64,000 nt of DNA. Source: Clostridiales bacterium. GTDB lineage: Bacteria > Bacillota > Clostridia > Lachnospirales > Lachnospiraceae. The notes beneath the pieces are model-generated. The model did not search any database and was not told the origin of the DNA. It saw only the letters and a program-made list of their open reading frames with translations. Position numbers and translations under genes: made by a program. Where the stretch lies: positions 1 to 64,000 of the forward strand of contig JAGZJZ010000028.1 of NCBI GenBank assembly GCA_018365455.1, written 5' to 3'. Shown here in pieces: positions 16,754 to 25,598 of the stretch; within the stretch, counting starts at the first letter, position 1, and the number at the start of each line of letters is the position of its first letter.

Positions 16754-17747
16754 TATAAAAACAGATATGAAATTCTGCGCCGCCATTTTTCTTATTCTGA
16801 ACATGGACCGTCCCATTCTGCCTGCTGATAATCATTTGTGTCAATGCAAGACCAATTCCAATACTCCCTTTTCCTGCTCCTTTTCCTTTATAAAACCGTT
16901 CAAAAAGATGGGGCAGATCTTCCGGCGCAATCCCACCTCCGCTGTCAGAAATTACGATCTGAGTATATATGGGATTTTCCTCCGCTTTTATATGCAGACT
17001 TCCGCCAAAAGGAGTATATTCCATACAGTTTTTTATGATATTGCCTACTGCCTCCACACTCCACAAAAAATCCCCCCTGTAACGGATCTCATCGGGTATA
17101 TCCAAAACTATTTTCTGTTCCTTTAACTCCAGCGGAATCTCCAGCGGTTCCATTGCCTTTTTCATCAGTTCCCCAACGCGAACAGATTCCAAATGAAAAT
17201 GAACAGTACCGGATTCCAGCTGGGAAATCTTCAATAGTGAAGCAATCAGCCAATCCACACGGGATAACAGGCTGTTCACTTCCTGCACCATCCGCATCCG
17301 TTCTTCCGGCAAAATGCCTTCCCGCTGAAGCCGTGGTGTAATCATACGAATGGATGTAAGGGGTGTTCGAAGCTGATGTGAGATATCCGCAATAGAGTTA
17401 CTGAGATATACCTTGTCTTTTTCCAGCATCTCAGCCTGTTCTCTTAATCTTATGGTCATCTTAACGATCTCAGTGCTTAAAATCGCCAGTTCGCCTTCCT
17501 GATCCTTCATAAAATTCATTGTATAATCCCCATGAAGTATCTGGTCCAGCCCCTCATTCATGACTGCGATTTTTTGATACCTCCTGCGGGTAAAAAAATA
17601 ACAGGCGATACCGCCGGTTACACAGATGATTCCGGTGTAAACACCGCCAGGAACAGATATCGCCAAACCTCCAAGAACAGCCAGAACGGTGAATATGGCG
17701 TATCGGATAAAATAACTTTTCACTTCCGGATTTCTCAGTAACTTCAT
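16740..17747 (-). CDS. Membrane sensor histidine kinase of the ABC-exporter module
   Basis: About 335 residues from ATG 17747 (MKLLRNPEVKS), 7 bases after AAGGAG; the ATG two codons earlier is too close to the ribosome site. Two closely spaced membrane segments (about 14-33 and 36-52) make an intramembrane sensor typical of peptide-exporter kinases. HAMP-like linker, H-box SIADISHQLRTPLTSIRM, then ATPase motifs IIKNCMEYTP, SDSGGGI, FERFYKG and GSIGIGLALTQMI. Such kinases usually sense the flux of the linked ABC transporter rather than the peptide itself. Confidence 0.88.
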   Translation of the reverse strand: MKLLRNPEVKSYFIRYAIFTVLAVLGGLAISVPGGVYTGIICVTGGIACYFFTRRRYQKIAVMNEGLDQILHGDYTMNFMKDQEGELAILSTEIVKMTIRLREQAEMLEKDKVYLSNSIADISHQLRTPLTSIRMITPRLQREGILPEERMRMVQEVNSLLSRVDWLIASLLKISQLESGTVHFHLESVRVGELMKKAMEPLEIPLELKEQKIVLDIPDEIRYRGDFLWSVEAVGNIIKNCMEYTPFGGSLHIKAEENPIYTQIVISDSGGGIAPEDLPHLFERFYKGKGAGKGSIGIGLALTQMIISRQNGTVHVQNKKNGGAEFHICFYKGAV

Positions 17748-17860
17748 TTCCATACTCCTTGCTGCTTATCTCAAATTTAGCTGAAATGCTGATGCCTCTA
17801 CTCATATTTGGCTTCAGTCCAGATATCCCTTTTCAAATTTGGCTGCCCTGCTAAGTCTGC

Positions 17861-18532
17861 TCAGTCTCCAATTTTGTAGCCCTGTCCTCTGATCGTCCTG
17901 ATGATCACAGGTTTTGACGGATCATCCTCCACCTTTTCCCGCAGCCGCTTGATATAAACCGTAAGCGTATTGTCATTTACAAAATCTCCGGCTATATCCC
18001 ATATCTCTTCCAACAGCCGGTTTCTGGTCAGGACTTCTCCCTGATGGCTCAAAAAGACAAGTAAAAGCCTGTACTCTAAAGCAGAAAGGCTGATTTCCTT
18101 CCCCTCCTTCGAGACATATGCTTTTACTGTATCCACGCTTAAGTTTGAAATCCGGAACACGGACTGTGACTTCCCGCTGTGCCGCAGTACATTTTTAACC
18201 CGTGATATTAATTCCAGGGGCCGGAATGGTTTGGCAATATAATCATCCGCGCCCTGGTCAAATCCCGTGACCACACTTGCTTCATCCCCCAATGCAGTCA
18301 GAATAATTACAGGCAGTTCCCATTCCTGCTTTATGTATCTGCAAATAGAATAGCCGCTTCCATCCGGCAGCATCAAGTCTAATAAGACCAAATCAAACTG
18401 CTCCCGTTCCAGGACTTCCATAGCGTCTCTTCTGGTTCTGACAGAAACAGGGAGAAATCTTTCTTCTTTTAATAGTTCTGACAGATTTTTTATAATATCC
18501 TCATCGTCTTCAATAAGTAGTATCCTGTTCAT
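17861..18532 (-). CDS. OmpR-family response regulator of the ABC-exporter module
   Basis: About 223 residues from ATG 18532 (MNRILLIEDD) with GAGGT in front; a longer frame starts at 18562. Receiver with acidic pair at 8-10, phospho-acceptor Asp52 (LVLLDLMLPDG), Thr in ILTA and Lys in IAKPFRPLEL. Winged-helix DNA-binding half ends in IIRTIRGQGYKIGD. It lies about 110 bases before the kinase and presumably drives the two ATPase and one permease genes. Confidence 0.9.
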   Translation of the reverse strand: MNRILLIEDDEDIIKNLSELLKEERFLPVSVRTRRDAMEVLEREQFDLVLLDLMLPDGSGYSICRYIKQEWELPVIILTALGDEASVVTGFDQGADDYIAKPFRPLELISRVKNVLRHSGKSQSVFRISNLSVDTVKAYVSKEGKEISLSALEYRLLLVFLSHQGEVLTRNRLLEEIWDIAGDFVNDNTLTVYIKRLREKVEDDPSKPVIIRTIRGQGYKIGD

Positions 18533-18610
18533 GTATACCTCATTTCCATAAATAGATGACATTAACTGCAGACCTGCAGCCTGTACTATTGTCCTGCCCC
18601 AGCCCCACCA

Positions 18611-20059
18611 TCAAACATTCCTGGTAATCCGAACCTTACGTACCTTCCCCTTTATTGGTTTTTCCTGAAGTACTTCCAGAACCGCTTTTCCTTTCCCATT
18701 TAAAATCTCTACATAAGTCAAGCTGTCCCGTACATCAATAATTCCAATATCTTCCGCAGTTATTCCCTGGATATTGCAGATTGCTCCCACCACATCCACT
18801 GCACGCATTTTTGATTTCTTTCCGCCTCCAACAGACAGCCTTGTAATAGATTTATTCAAAGCAGCACCTTTTTTCGGTTTCAGTACCACCTTTTTTTTAA
18901 GATATGCCCAAAATCTTTTCTCATCATCAGCAGTGCATTCCGGAAGTTCTGCTATGGACAATTTCTCCCCTGTATAGGTCTCTACCATCTGTTTCATTTT
19001 CTGATCAGATTCACTGACCAGACTGATGGCGGTTCCTTCTTTTCCGTTTCTTCCGGTTCTGCCCACACGATGTACGTAGGTCTCCCTTCCCGTAGGAAAA
19101 TCATAATTGATTACATGGGTTATATTCTCAAAATCAACTCCTCTTGCCGCAACGTCCGTAGCAATAAGATAATGAAAACGCCCTTCCCGGAATCCATCAA
19201 TCATCCTCAACCGCTCTCTCTGCTCCAGTTCTCCATGTATCATTCCACAGGGAATCCTGTCCCTTCCCAATTTGTGGCAGAGTACATTTACCATTTCCCG
19301 GGTTCCACAAAAGATCATGCAGTCTGCCGGGTTTTCTTTCTTCAATATCCGAAGCAGTGCCTGATATTTTTCTTCCTGATCCACTTCGTATACGGTCTGC
19401 CGGATGCCGGCAACGGTTTCTGTTTCTGATTCCAGGATTATGGATACAGCATTATTCATGTAACCTTCGATCAGCTGCTTGACTCCTTCATCTAAGGTTG
19501 CAGAAAATAAAAGGATCTGTCTTCCCTGGGGAAGCATGGAAATAATCTCTTTTACCTCATCCAAAAATCCCATATCCAGCATTAAGTCCGCCTCATCTAT
19601 AACCAAATATTGAATCCGGTCCAGTTTTAAGGTTTCTCTGCGTACATGATCCATGACCCGCCCTGGCGTACCTGTAACAATATGTGATTTTTGTTTTAAC
19701 GTCTGTATTTGTTTATCAATGGGAAATCCACCGAAAACCGCCGGAACCTTCAATCGTTTTTTTCTGCCGATATGAAAGATCTCCATTCCAACCTGTACCG
19801 CAAGTTCTCTGGTTGGCTCCAAAACCAGTGCCTGGGGTAAATTTTCCTCCCAGGTTACTTTCTGGCATAAAGGTATTGCAAATGCTGCTGTTTTGCCGGT
19901 TCCTGTCTGGGATTTTGCAACGATATCCTTTCCCTGTAATGCGATGGGAATTACTTCTTTTTGTATTTCTGTTGGTTTGAGATATCCAAGTCCGGTAAGT
20001 GCCTCCAGAATATCACCGGACAGATTATATTCTTCAAATAGATTGTTCTCTGTTATCAT
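18611..20059 (-). CDS. DEAD-box RNA helicase with DbpA-type RNA-binding domain
   Basis: 482 residues. RecA1 carries the Q motif (LGYLKPTEIQKEV), Walker A AKSQTGTGKT (about 48-57), PTRELAVQV, TPGRV, DEAD as VIDEADLMLD (about 153) and SAT. RecA2 carries IFCGTRE, TDVAARGVDFENITHVINYD and HRVGRTGR. The C-terminal about 75 residues form a DbpA-type RRM-like domain (VVGAICNIQGITAEDIGIID, then SLTYVEIL). In DbpA/YxiN this domain binds hairpin 92 of 23S rRNA for 50S assembly. The upstream region holds about 13 copies of a 20-nt tandem repeat. Confidence 0.9.
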   Translation of the reverse strand: MITENNLFEEYNLSGDILEALTGLGYLKPTEIQKEVIPIALQGKDIVAKSQTGTGKTAAFAIPLCQKVTWEENLPQALVLEPTRELAVQVGMEIFHIGRKKRLKVPAVFGGFPIDKQIQTLKQKSHIVTGTPGRVMDHVRRETLKLDRIQYLVIDEADLMLDMGFLDEVKEIISMLPQGRQILLFSATLDEGVKQLIEGYMNNAVSIILESETETVAGIRQTVYEVDQEEKYQALLRILKKENPADCMIFCGTREMVNVLCHKLGRDRIPCGMIHGELEQRERLRMIDGFREGRFHYLIATDVAARGVDFENITHVINYDFPTGRETYVHRVGRTGRNGKEGTAISLVSESDQKMKQMVETYTGEKLSIAELPECTADDEKRFWAYLKKKVVLKPKKGAALNKSITRLSVGGGKKSKMRAVDVVGAICNIQGITAEDIGIIDVRDSLTYVEILNGKGKAVLEVLQEKPIKGKVRKVRITRNV

Positions 20060-20101
20060 TGGGTTTAACCTTATCTTTCATTTTTTTATACTGCTCCTGT
20101 A

Positions 20102-20360
20102 TTTCTCTACTGTTCGCAATTCCTTGTAACTGCCGCAATTCTTTGTATCTACTTGCAACGTCTTGTATCTACTTGCATTTCCCTGTATCTACTTGCATTT
20201 CCCTGTATCTACTTGCATTTCCCTGTATCTACTTGCATTTCCCTGTATCTACTTGCATTTCCTTGTATCTCCTGGCAACTCCTTGTATCCACTGGCAACT
20301 TCTTTTATCTATTTGCAACTCCTTATATCTACTTGCACTTCCTTATATCTACTTGCATTT
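20102..20360 (-). repeat. 20-nt tandem array upstream of the helicase
   Basis: About 13 units of a 20-nt sequence. Four central units (20181-20260) are identical, ccctgtatctacttgcattt on the plus strand; outer units diverge, and one at 20122-20140 is 19 nt. Degenerate pieces continue to about 20390. On the helicase strand each unit contains AAATGCAAGTAGATACA. Because 20 is not a multiple of 3 and the unit lacks stops on the plus strand, all three plus frames stay open and give the same repeating peptide; this is a by-product and not evidence of a gene. Confidence 0.9.
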
Positions 20361-20409
20361 CCTTGCATTCCTTTCATCTGGCATTTCCATCCATATTTCT
20401 TCATTATCC

Positions 20410-20439
20410 TTGACACCCCTGAATCACCAATGTTATACT
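20410..20439 (+). promoter_or_regulatory. Sigma-A promoter of the CD3324-family gene
   Basis: TTGACA (20410-20415), an 18-base spacer and TATACT (20434-20439). The predicted transcript starts near 20446, giving a leader of about 145 bases. Confidence 0.75.
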
Positions 20440-20472
20440 TGCTCTAAAAAGAATCAGGAGGATGAATAACTT

Positions 20473-20502
20473 ATGCTTAATCCGATCGTTATGACTGCAT
20501 AG
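20473..20502 (+). CDS. Possible 9-codon leader peptide
   Basis: AGGAGG (20456-20461) is followed by ATG at 20462 and ATG at 20473. The second gives MLNPIVMTA and stops at TAG (20500-20502), which is also the first base triplet of the 11-bp inverted repeat. The alternative from 20462 is MNNLCLIRSL. A strong ribosome site in a leader with a short ORF ending on a hairpin suggests translation-linked control. Confidence 0.4.
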   Translation: MLNPIVMTA

Positions 20503-20558
20503 CAAAGGCTGATGCAGTGAATAAAATCACAAAATTTTCATTATAATAGCCTTTGCTA
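20500..20558 (+). promoter_or_regulatory. Leader hairpin with perfect 11-bp stem
   Basis: TAGCAAAGGCT (20500-20510) pairs perfectly with AGCCTTTGCTA (20548-20558) around a 37-base AT-rich loop. It is not followed by a T tract, so it is not a plain terminator. It sits between the short ORF and the ribosome site of the downstream gene. Confidence 0.65.
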
Positions 20559-20591
20559 TTCCTATTTCATTATAAAATAAATTAGGAGTGC

Positions 20592-20882
20592 ATGATGAGC
20601 TATATAAAAGCAACACATATCTTACCGCCGGAATTAGTGGAGCAAATCCAGGAGTATATCGACGGTGAATGTATATATATTCCAAGAATGTCAGGCAATA
20701 AAAGAGCCTGGGGCGAAAAAACATATATCCGGGAAGAATTGGATTCAAGAAACCTGCAAATTTATCAAGATTTTCAATCCGGAACCCAGCAGGATGTTCT
20801 GGCACAGAAATATTTTCTTTCGCTGAAAAGTATTCAGCGGATCATCCGGCAATACCGTAAAAAATTACCGGATAACCAATAA
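20592..20882 (+). CDS. CD3324-family (Mor-like) transcriptional regulator
   Basis: 96 residues, TAGGAGTGC ribosome site, start at the first of two adjacent ATGs. It matches the clostridial CD3324 family: LPPELVEQIQEYIDGECIYI, IPRMSGNKRAWGEKTYIREE, then YFLSLKSIQRIIRQYRKKL as a C-terminal helix-turn-helix of the Mor/Mga-like kind. The function of the family is not established. The structured leader with its own promoter suggests post-transcriptional control. Confidence 0.75.
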   Translation: MMSYIKATHILPPELVEQIQEYIDGECIYIPRMSGNKRAWGEKTYIREELDSRNLQIYQDFQSGTQQDVLAQKYFLSLKSIQRIIRQYRKKLPDNQ

Positions 20883-20899
20883 CTGTATTTTACAACATT

Positions 20900-20934
20900 G
20901 CGATGGGAATTTTTCCTGTCGCTTTTTTATTTTG
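20900..20934 (+). terminator. Terminator after the CD3324-family gene
   Basis: GCGATGGGAA pairs with TTCCTGTCGC (internal TG/TG mismatch) and is followed by TTTTTTATTTT. Confidence 0.65.
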
Positions 20935-20940
20935 TTGTCA

Positions 20941-21657
20941 TCACTCATCAAATTGATTTTGCTCAACCTGTTTGCAAAGATGATATAATGCAGATATGCT
21001 TCGCATCCGTGCTCTGTTCAATGCCGTGAGATAATGTTCTATACCAGCGACAATGGATGAAATACGATTATAATCATCAAATTCAAATTTATAGATTTCT
21101 TTTCGCATTTGCTCAATTGTGTACTTTTCCTCCCGGGCAGCCATAGACAGCTTGAGGGCATGTATCATTAATATTTCATCAATATGCCGCTGGGTAAACA
21201 TGCGATAATTATTTTCTATACACCGATTAGCCGATATCAGCCCAATTTTGTCCCAATATCTGATTGTAGAAGGCGCAATCCCCGTAGCTTTGCTCACATC
21301 ATCTATTGAAAACTCCTTAGTTTGGTCATCATTTTGCTTCTGTAAAAATCTCTGTTTGATCTGTTCGCAGGTGCATTTATCCTGCTGAATTACCGTCAGG
21401 GCTTTATTTACCTTCCAAAAAGCCTCATCAATCCGATCTGACATCACCAGTTTTAAAATTCCTGCGATCTCCGAAATATGAAATCCATGCAGCATTTCCC
21501 GAATACAGATAAAATATGCCAGATGGACCTCTGTATAAATTCTGTAACCATTTGGCGAACGAAGGACTTTCGGAATCATTCCCAGATCTTCATATTTTCT
21601 AAGTGTGGAAGTACTTACTTTCAATCTTCTCGCTATATCAGCAGGCCGCATTAACAT
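20941..21657 (-). CDS. Transcriptional regulator with two MerR-type HTH domains
   Basis: 238 residues. The first MerR winged helix is at residues 2-70 (PADIARRLKVSTSTLRKYED, then NGYRIYTEVHLAYFICIREM). A second full one is at about 115-185 (SIDDVSKATGIAPSTIRYWD, NNYRMFTQRHIDEILMIHA). A helical stretch follows (IVAGIEHYLTALNRARMRSI). MerR proteins normally have one domain and dimerise; a tandem pair might bind its promoter as a monomer. It is divergent from the UvrA2-like ATPase, with 143 bases between starts, and is the likely regulator of that gene. Confidence 0.82.
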   Translation of the reverse strand: MLMRPADIARRLKVSTSTLRKYEDLGMIPKVLRSPNGYRIYTEVHLAYFICIREMLHGFHISEIAGILKLVMSDRIDEAFWKVNKALTVIQQDKCTCEQIKQRFLQKQNDDQTKEFSIDDVSKATGIAPSTIRYWDKIGLISANRCIENNYRMFTQRHIDEILMIHALKLSMAAREEKYTIEQMRKEIYKFEFDDYNRISSIVAGIEHYLTALNRARMRSISALYHLCKQVEQNQFDE

Positions 21658-21702
21658 TTCTTCTCAGTCCTCCCTTTTTAAACATTCTAACATAGGTATA
21701 AG

Positions 21703-21779
21703 CTTCTTACAATCATTAACGTACTTATGACACAAATTCTTCCTTTATTGCTTTCATGTTGTATAATTAAGGTAAGAAG
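21703..21779. promoter_or_regulatory. Divergent control region between MerR-like gene and uvrA2
   Basis: CTTCTTAC (21703-21710) and GTAAGAAG (21772-21779) form an 8-bp inverted repeat 61 bp apart, one near each gene. TATAAT at 21762-21767 could be a -10 box for the plus-strand gene; no good -35 is visible, as expected for an activator-dependent promoter. Confidence 0.35.
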
Positions 21780-21800
21780 ATATAATGATAGGAGAAATTT

Positions 21801-24251
21801 ATGCACAGTATCAAAATTGAAAACGCAAATGAAGGTAATCTGAAAAATGTTTCCCTGGAAATCCCCAAAAACAAGCTTGTGGTATTTACAGGTGTATCCG
21901 GTTCCGGGAAGTCTACTTTGCTCATTGATGTTCTATTTAATGAATGTCAGCGCCAGTACCTGGAAGCCCTGTCTCTGCAAGGTATACACAAACCCAAAGT
22001 AGATCGTATACGTGGCGTTTCACCCGCTATTGTGATTTCCCAGACAGATACAAATAAAAATCCCCGCTCAACCGTAGGTACTGTTTCCAACATTTACACA
22101 GACTTAAGGATGATATATGAAAAGCTTGGGACCAGAACCTGCCCCCATTGCGGAAAAATAATTATGGCAGCAGACTGCAAAGAAGAAACAGAAAAAATAG
22201 GGAACGATTTCTATGTTTACATGTATTGCTGTGAATGCGGAAAACGTATGGAGAAAATTACCCGCACGCATTTTTCGTTTAACACAAAGGAGGGTGCCTG
22301 TCCGGTATGTGAGGGTCTGGGAAAAATTCATACCATCCGCAGAGCTCAGGCAGTAAATGAGCAGCTTTCTCTGGAAGATGGTGCGGTAACTTACTGGGAA
22401 AAAAAATATGGAGAATACCAAATTTCTGTACTATATGCCGCATTTAAACATTATGGTATCCCAGTTCCTGCAAATTCTCCTGTGCAACAGTTTAGTGAAA
22501 TGCAAAAAGCAATTTTTTATGATGGTATAGACTGTGAGCTTGTAAAAAAAGCTTTTCCGGACCTTACCCCTCCTAAAACCGCAGCACTGGGTAAGTATGA
22601 AGGTGCCTTACCTATATTATGGCGCAGATTCACGGAAAAAAACGGAGATGTAAAGCAGTTCGCCCCCTATTTTACCACTATAGAATGTCCCCAGTGCAAA
22701 GGAGAACGTCTTGCCGAATCGGGCAGAATCGTAACTGTAAATGGAGTACGGCTGCCACAACTGTCTCTTTTTTCATTAGAAGAACTGTTTCAGTGGATTC
22801 AGGAACTTGGAGATGTCGTTACCGGGCAGCAGGAAAGCTTTGTAGCGGCATATCTGCTGGATATCCGGACAAAACTCAGCCGATTTATCAATGTAGGACT
22901 TGGCTATCTGTCTCTTGACCGCCAGACTGTAACCCTATCAGGCGGCGAATTGCAGAGATTACGGCTTGCGGCAGTCCTGGACTCCGATCTGTCCGGTGTA
23001 ATTTATATTCTGGATGAACCAACCGTAGGCCTTCATCCCAAAGATACCGCCGGCCTGATGAAAATACTTCAAAAGTTGCGTGATCAGGATAATACCGTTC
23101 TGGTAATTGAACATGATGTGGATACGATGAAAAAGGCTGACTATATCATAGATATTGGTCCCGGCTCCGGTAAATATGGGGGCAGGGTTGTTGCAACAGG
23201 AACATTTGATGAAATAAAAAAACTGGAAAACTCAGTGACCGGAAGCTATCTTAAGAATCCCCCCGCTGGAAAAACATCTTTCAGAAAACCGGTGGTAGAA
23301 GCTATTCAGATCAGAGATGCTGATAAATACAATTTACAAAATATCAATGTGGATATTCCTTTGAAATGTCTGACCGCTATTACCGGGCCTTCCGGATCGG
23401 GTAAATCGACTTTGATATTTGAGGTGCTTGCAAAGGGACTTTCTCACGATAAGACAAATCGGGTGTCAGGACTTGAGCAGTTTGATAGCCTGGTTAAAAT
23501 TGACCAGGCGGCAATCACGAAGATGAAGCGTTCCAATGTGGCAACTTATTCCGAAGTATATTCGGAAATCAGAACGTTATTTTCAAAAACAGATGCTGCA
23601 AAAAAAGCCGGATTCACTGCAAAACATTTCTCTTTTAACACACCCGGCGGCAGGTGTGAGAATTGTGAAGGACTGGGTTATGTAGACAGCAATATGTTGT
23701 TTTTTTCTGATATTCAGGTGGTATGCCCTGTCTGCAATGGGAATCAGTTCCATTACGATGTACTAAATGTTAAATACAAAGGCCTGTCCATAAAAGATGT
23801 TTTGAATCTCTCTGTGGAAGAAGCCGCCAATTTCTTTTTAGATCATACCAAGATCACAAAAATCCTGAACCTGCTGCTGGATGTGGGTCTTGGATATCTG
23901 GAGCTTGGACAAACCCTGACCACCTTATCCGGCGGAGAAGGGCAGCGTCTTAAGCTCGCAAAGGAACTGATCGGAAGCAGCGCAGGCAAGCATAATCTTT
24001 ATCTGCTGGATGAACCTACAACCGGTTTGCATCCAAAAGACGTGGAACATTTTCTCGTTCTGCTGAATCGTATGGTGGACGCAGGAAATACCGTGGTAGT
24101 GGTAGAACATAATACCCAGATTATCAGAAACTGCGATTGGGTCATTGACCTTGGACCGGAGGGTGGGACAAAGGGAGGTAAAATAATATTTACCGGGACA
24201 CCGATAGATTTGAAAGAGAAAAGTGAGAGTATGATGGGGAAATATTTGTAG
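21801..24251 (+). CDS. UvrA-like (UvrA2/DrrC-type) ABC ATPase
   Basis: 816 residues, TAGGAG ribosome site. Two ABC modules: Walker A TGVSGSGKSTLLIDVL (about 30-45) with signature LSGGELQRLRLAAVL and Walker B ILDEPTVGLHP; then TGPSGSGKSTLIFEVL with LSGGEGQRLKLAKEL and LLDEPTTGLHP. Zinc-binding pairs are seen at CPHCGK with CCECGK, CPVCEGLG, CENCEGLG and CPVCNGNQ. At about 816 residues it is shorter than canonical UvrA (about 940) and lacks the UvrB-binding region, as in UvrA2 and the daunorubicin-resistance protein DrrC. Role: DNA-intercalator or drug tolerance (inference), probably under the divergent tandem-MerR regulator. Confidence 0.87.
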   Translation: MHSIKIENANEGNLKNVSLEIPKNKLVVFTGVSGSGKSTLLIDVLFNECQRQYLEALSLQGIHKPKVDRIRGVSPAIVISQTDTNKNPRSTVGTVSNIYTDLRMIYEKLGTRTCPHCGKIIMAADCKEETEKIGNDFYVYMYCCECGKRMEKITRTHFSFNTKEGACPVCEGLGKIHTIRRAQAVNEQLSLEDGAVTYWEKKYGEYQISVLYAAFKHYGIPVPANSPVQQFSEMQKAIFYDGIDCELVKKAFPDLTPPKTAALGKYEGALPILWRRFTEKNGDVKQFAPYFTTIECPQCKGERLAESGRIVTVNGVRLPQLSLFSLEELFQWIQELGDVVTGQQESFVAAYLLDIRTKLSRFINVGLGYLSLDRQTVTLSGGELQRLRLAAVLDSDLSGVIYILDEPTVGLHPKDTAGLMKILQKLRDQDNTVLVIEHDVDTMKKADYIIDIGPGSGKYGGRVVATGTFDEIKKLENSVTGSYLKNPPAGKTSFRKPVVEAIQIRDADKYNLQNINVDIPLKCLTAITGPSGSGKSTLIFEVLAKGLSHDKTNRVSGLEQFDSLVKIDQAAITKMKRSNVATYSEVYSEIRTLFSKTDAAKKAGFTAKHFSFNTPGGRCENCEGLGYVDSNMLFFSDIQVVCPVCNGNQFHYDVLNVKYKGLSIKDVLNLSVEEAANFFLDHTKITKILNLLLDVGLGYLELGQTLTTLSGGEGQRLKLAKELIGSSAGKHNLYLLDEPTTGLHPKDVEHFLVLLNRMVDAGNTVVVVEHNTQIIRNCDWVIDLGPEGGTKGGKIIFTGTPIDLKEKSESMMGKYL

Positions 24252-24517
24252 ACTGTTTAGGCAGTTTTAGAATATGATTTAGGGTTTTGCTGAGGAAGGG
24301 ACGCTTTGCAGATGGCGTTAGTGTGCAGAAAGATGAGCGTGTGAAACTGGCATGGACACCGTCAGCTGGCCGCAGAACTGGTTTTCTCGTCATGGCGAGA
24401 CCCCCGGGCTGTGGCTGGCTGTTTTAATTGGATACAGACCAATCCCGTTCTCAAGATCAGTTGCTTTAAGCCAATCGCGTTCAGCATGCCACACACCCCA
24501 TAGTCAGAGCTGCATGA
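24252..24517. other. Gene-free spacer
   Basis: The 266 bases between uvrA2 and the VanY-like gene are GC-richer than the surroundings in the second half. I see no convincing gene, promoter or terminator hairpin; the convergent genes on both sides would need terminators that I cannot identify. Confidence 0.4.
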
Positions 24518-25543
24518 TTATATTTTTTCCTCAAGATATTCCTCAAATGTAAGATCGTGCTTTTCAATATAAGCAGCCACTTCCTTACCTACATAACGAT
24601 AATGCCAGGACTCATAATCAATCCCGGTAATATCTGTTTTGTCTTTTGGATAGCGGAGAATAAAGCCGTATTTATAGCAGTTTTCCTGAAGCCATTGGGT
24701 TTCGGGCGTACTTTCCTGGCTGTCATCCAGAAGTTGATTGCTAAGCGCCACGATGTCCACCGCCAGACCTGTTTCATGTTCGCTGTAACCTGCCGGCATA
24801 ACCGTTCTGGTAGCCTGTTCATAGGCTTCCTCTTCAGTCATTCCATTATTAGTCAGTTTCTTAATATCCTGGTCCAGAATTTCCTGCTGGCGCTGGGAAC
24901 TGCGGTATGCAGAAGCAATGCAAAAACGAAGTCCCTCACTGGTTCCGTCCTCCAGCATATTTTGCAGATCTTCACTGATGATTTCTGCAACCACCTTGTC
25001 GCTGTTGTCCAGTGTCTTCATTTTGATATTATAGTCCTTGCTCAAGGGATGATCTTTGTTCACCAGTACAAGAAGATCCGATTGTTCACTGTTCATCTTT
25101 TCTGTTTTCTTTTTATCTGACTTTTTTTCTGACTTTTTATCTGCTTTTATAACATTCTTGTCATATGCTTTGTTAACTGCTTTATCATCTGTTTTGTCAT
25201 CTGCTTTATCATACTCTTCATCATCTGTCATATCTCTGCTCTCAACAGGCAGATTTTGCAGCCGCTTGTATTTTTGATTTGTGCTGTGGGATATCTCATT
25301 CTTTTGAGCCCGGTTCTCCTGCTCAAACTCAACATACAGCGAATCTGACGTTTTCACGCTTACTTGTTTCATACCTACCGGACTTAAACCCTTTGCCATT
25401 TCATTCCTGGGAATGCTGTCATTACTTTTAAATCCAACTACTCCGGTCATAAGCGCCAATGACAGAGCCGATACCCCTAATACTTTTTGTACCAGCCGTT
25501 TTCCCCTAAAATGGAGGATCGGCTTTTTCTTTTGTTTCCTCAT
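24518..25543 (-). CDS. VanY-type D-alanyl-D-alanine carboxypeptidase
   Basis: 341 residues. A basic N-terminus and one hydrophobic segment (about 17-37) anchor or export it. A low-complexity Lys/Asp linker (about 104-150, repeats of DDKxDDKAVNKAYDK type) leads to the peptidase domain (about 155-335). Zinc and catalytic residues of the LAS/VanY family are present: SEHETGLAVDIV gives His256 and Asp263, and ESWHYRYVG gives Glu311 and His314. RFCIASAYRSSQRQQEIL is the usual substrate-side helix. It trims the terminal D-Ala from peptidoglycan stems. There is no vancomycin gene cluster nearby, so it is a housekeeping wall enzyme. Confidence 0.9.
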   Translation of the reverse strand: MRKQKKKPILHFRGKRLVQKVLGVSALSLALMTGVVGFKSNDSIPRNEMAKGLSPVGMKQVSVKTSDSLYVEFEQENRAQKNEISHSTNQKYKRLQNLPVESRDMTDDEEYDKADDKTDDKAVNKAYDKNVIKADKKSEKKSDKKKTEKMNSEQSDLLVLVNKDHPLSKDYNIKMKTLDNSDKVVAEIISEDLQNMLEDGTSEGLRFCIASAYRSSQRQQEILDQDIKKLTNNGMTEEEAYEQATRTVMPAGYSEHETGLAVDIVALSNQLLDDSQESTPETQWLQENCYKYGFILRYPKDKTDITGIDYESWHYRYVGKEVAAYIEKHDLTFEEYLEEKI

Positions 25544-25598
25544 CGTAAATATAATCTCCTGTAAATTCTGACAGACTGCGTGCCGTCAGATCAAACCG

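Noticed and set aside
20102..20447. Three overlapping plus-strand frames with a repeating YLLAFPCIYLHFP peptide
   Set aside because: They are the necessary result of a stop-free 20-nt repeat read in all frames; no ribosome site or conserved domain supports translation.
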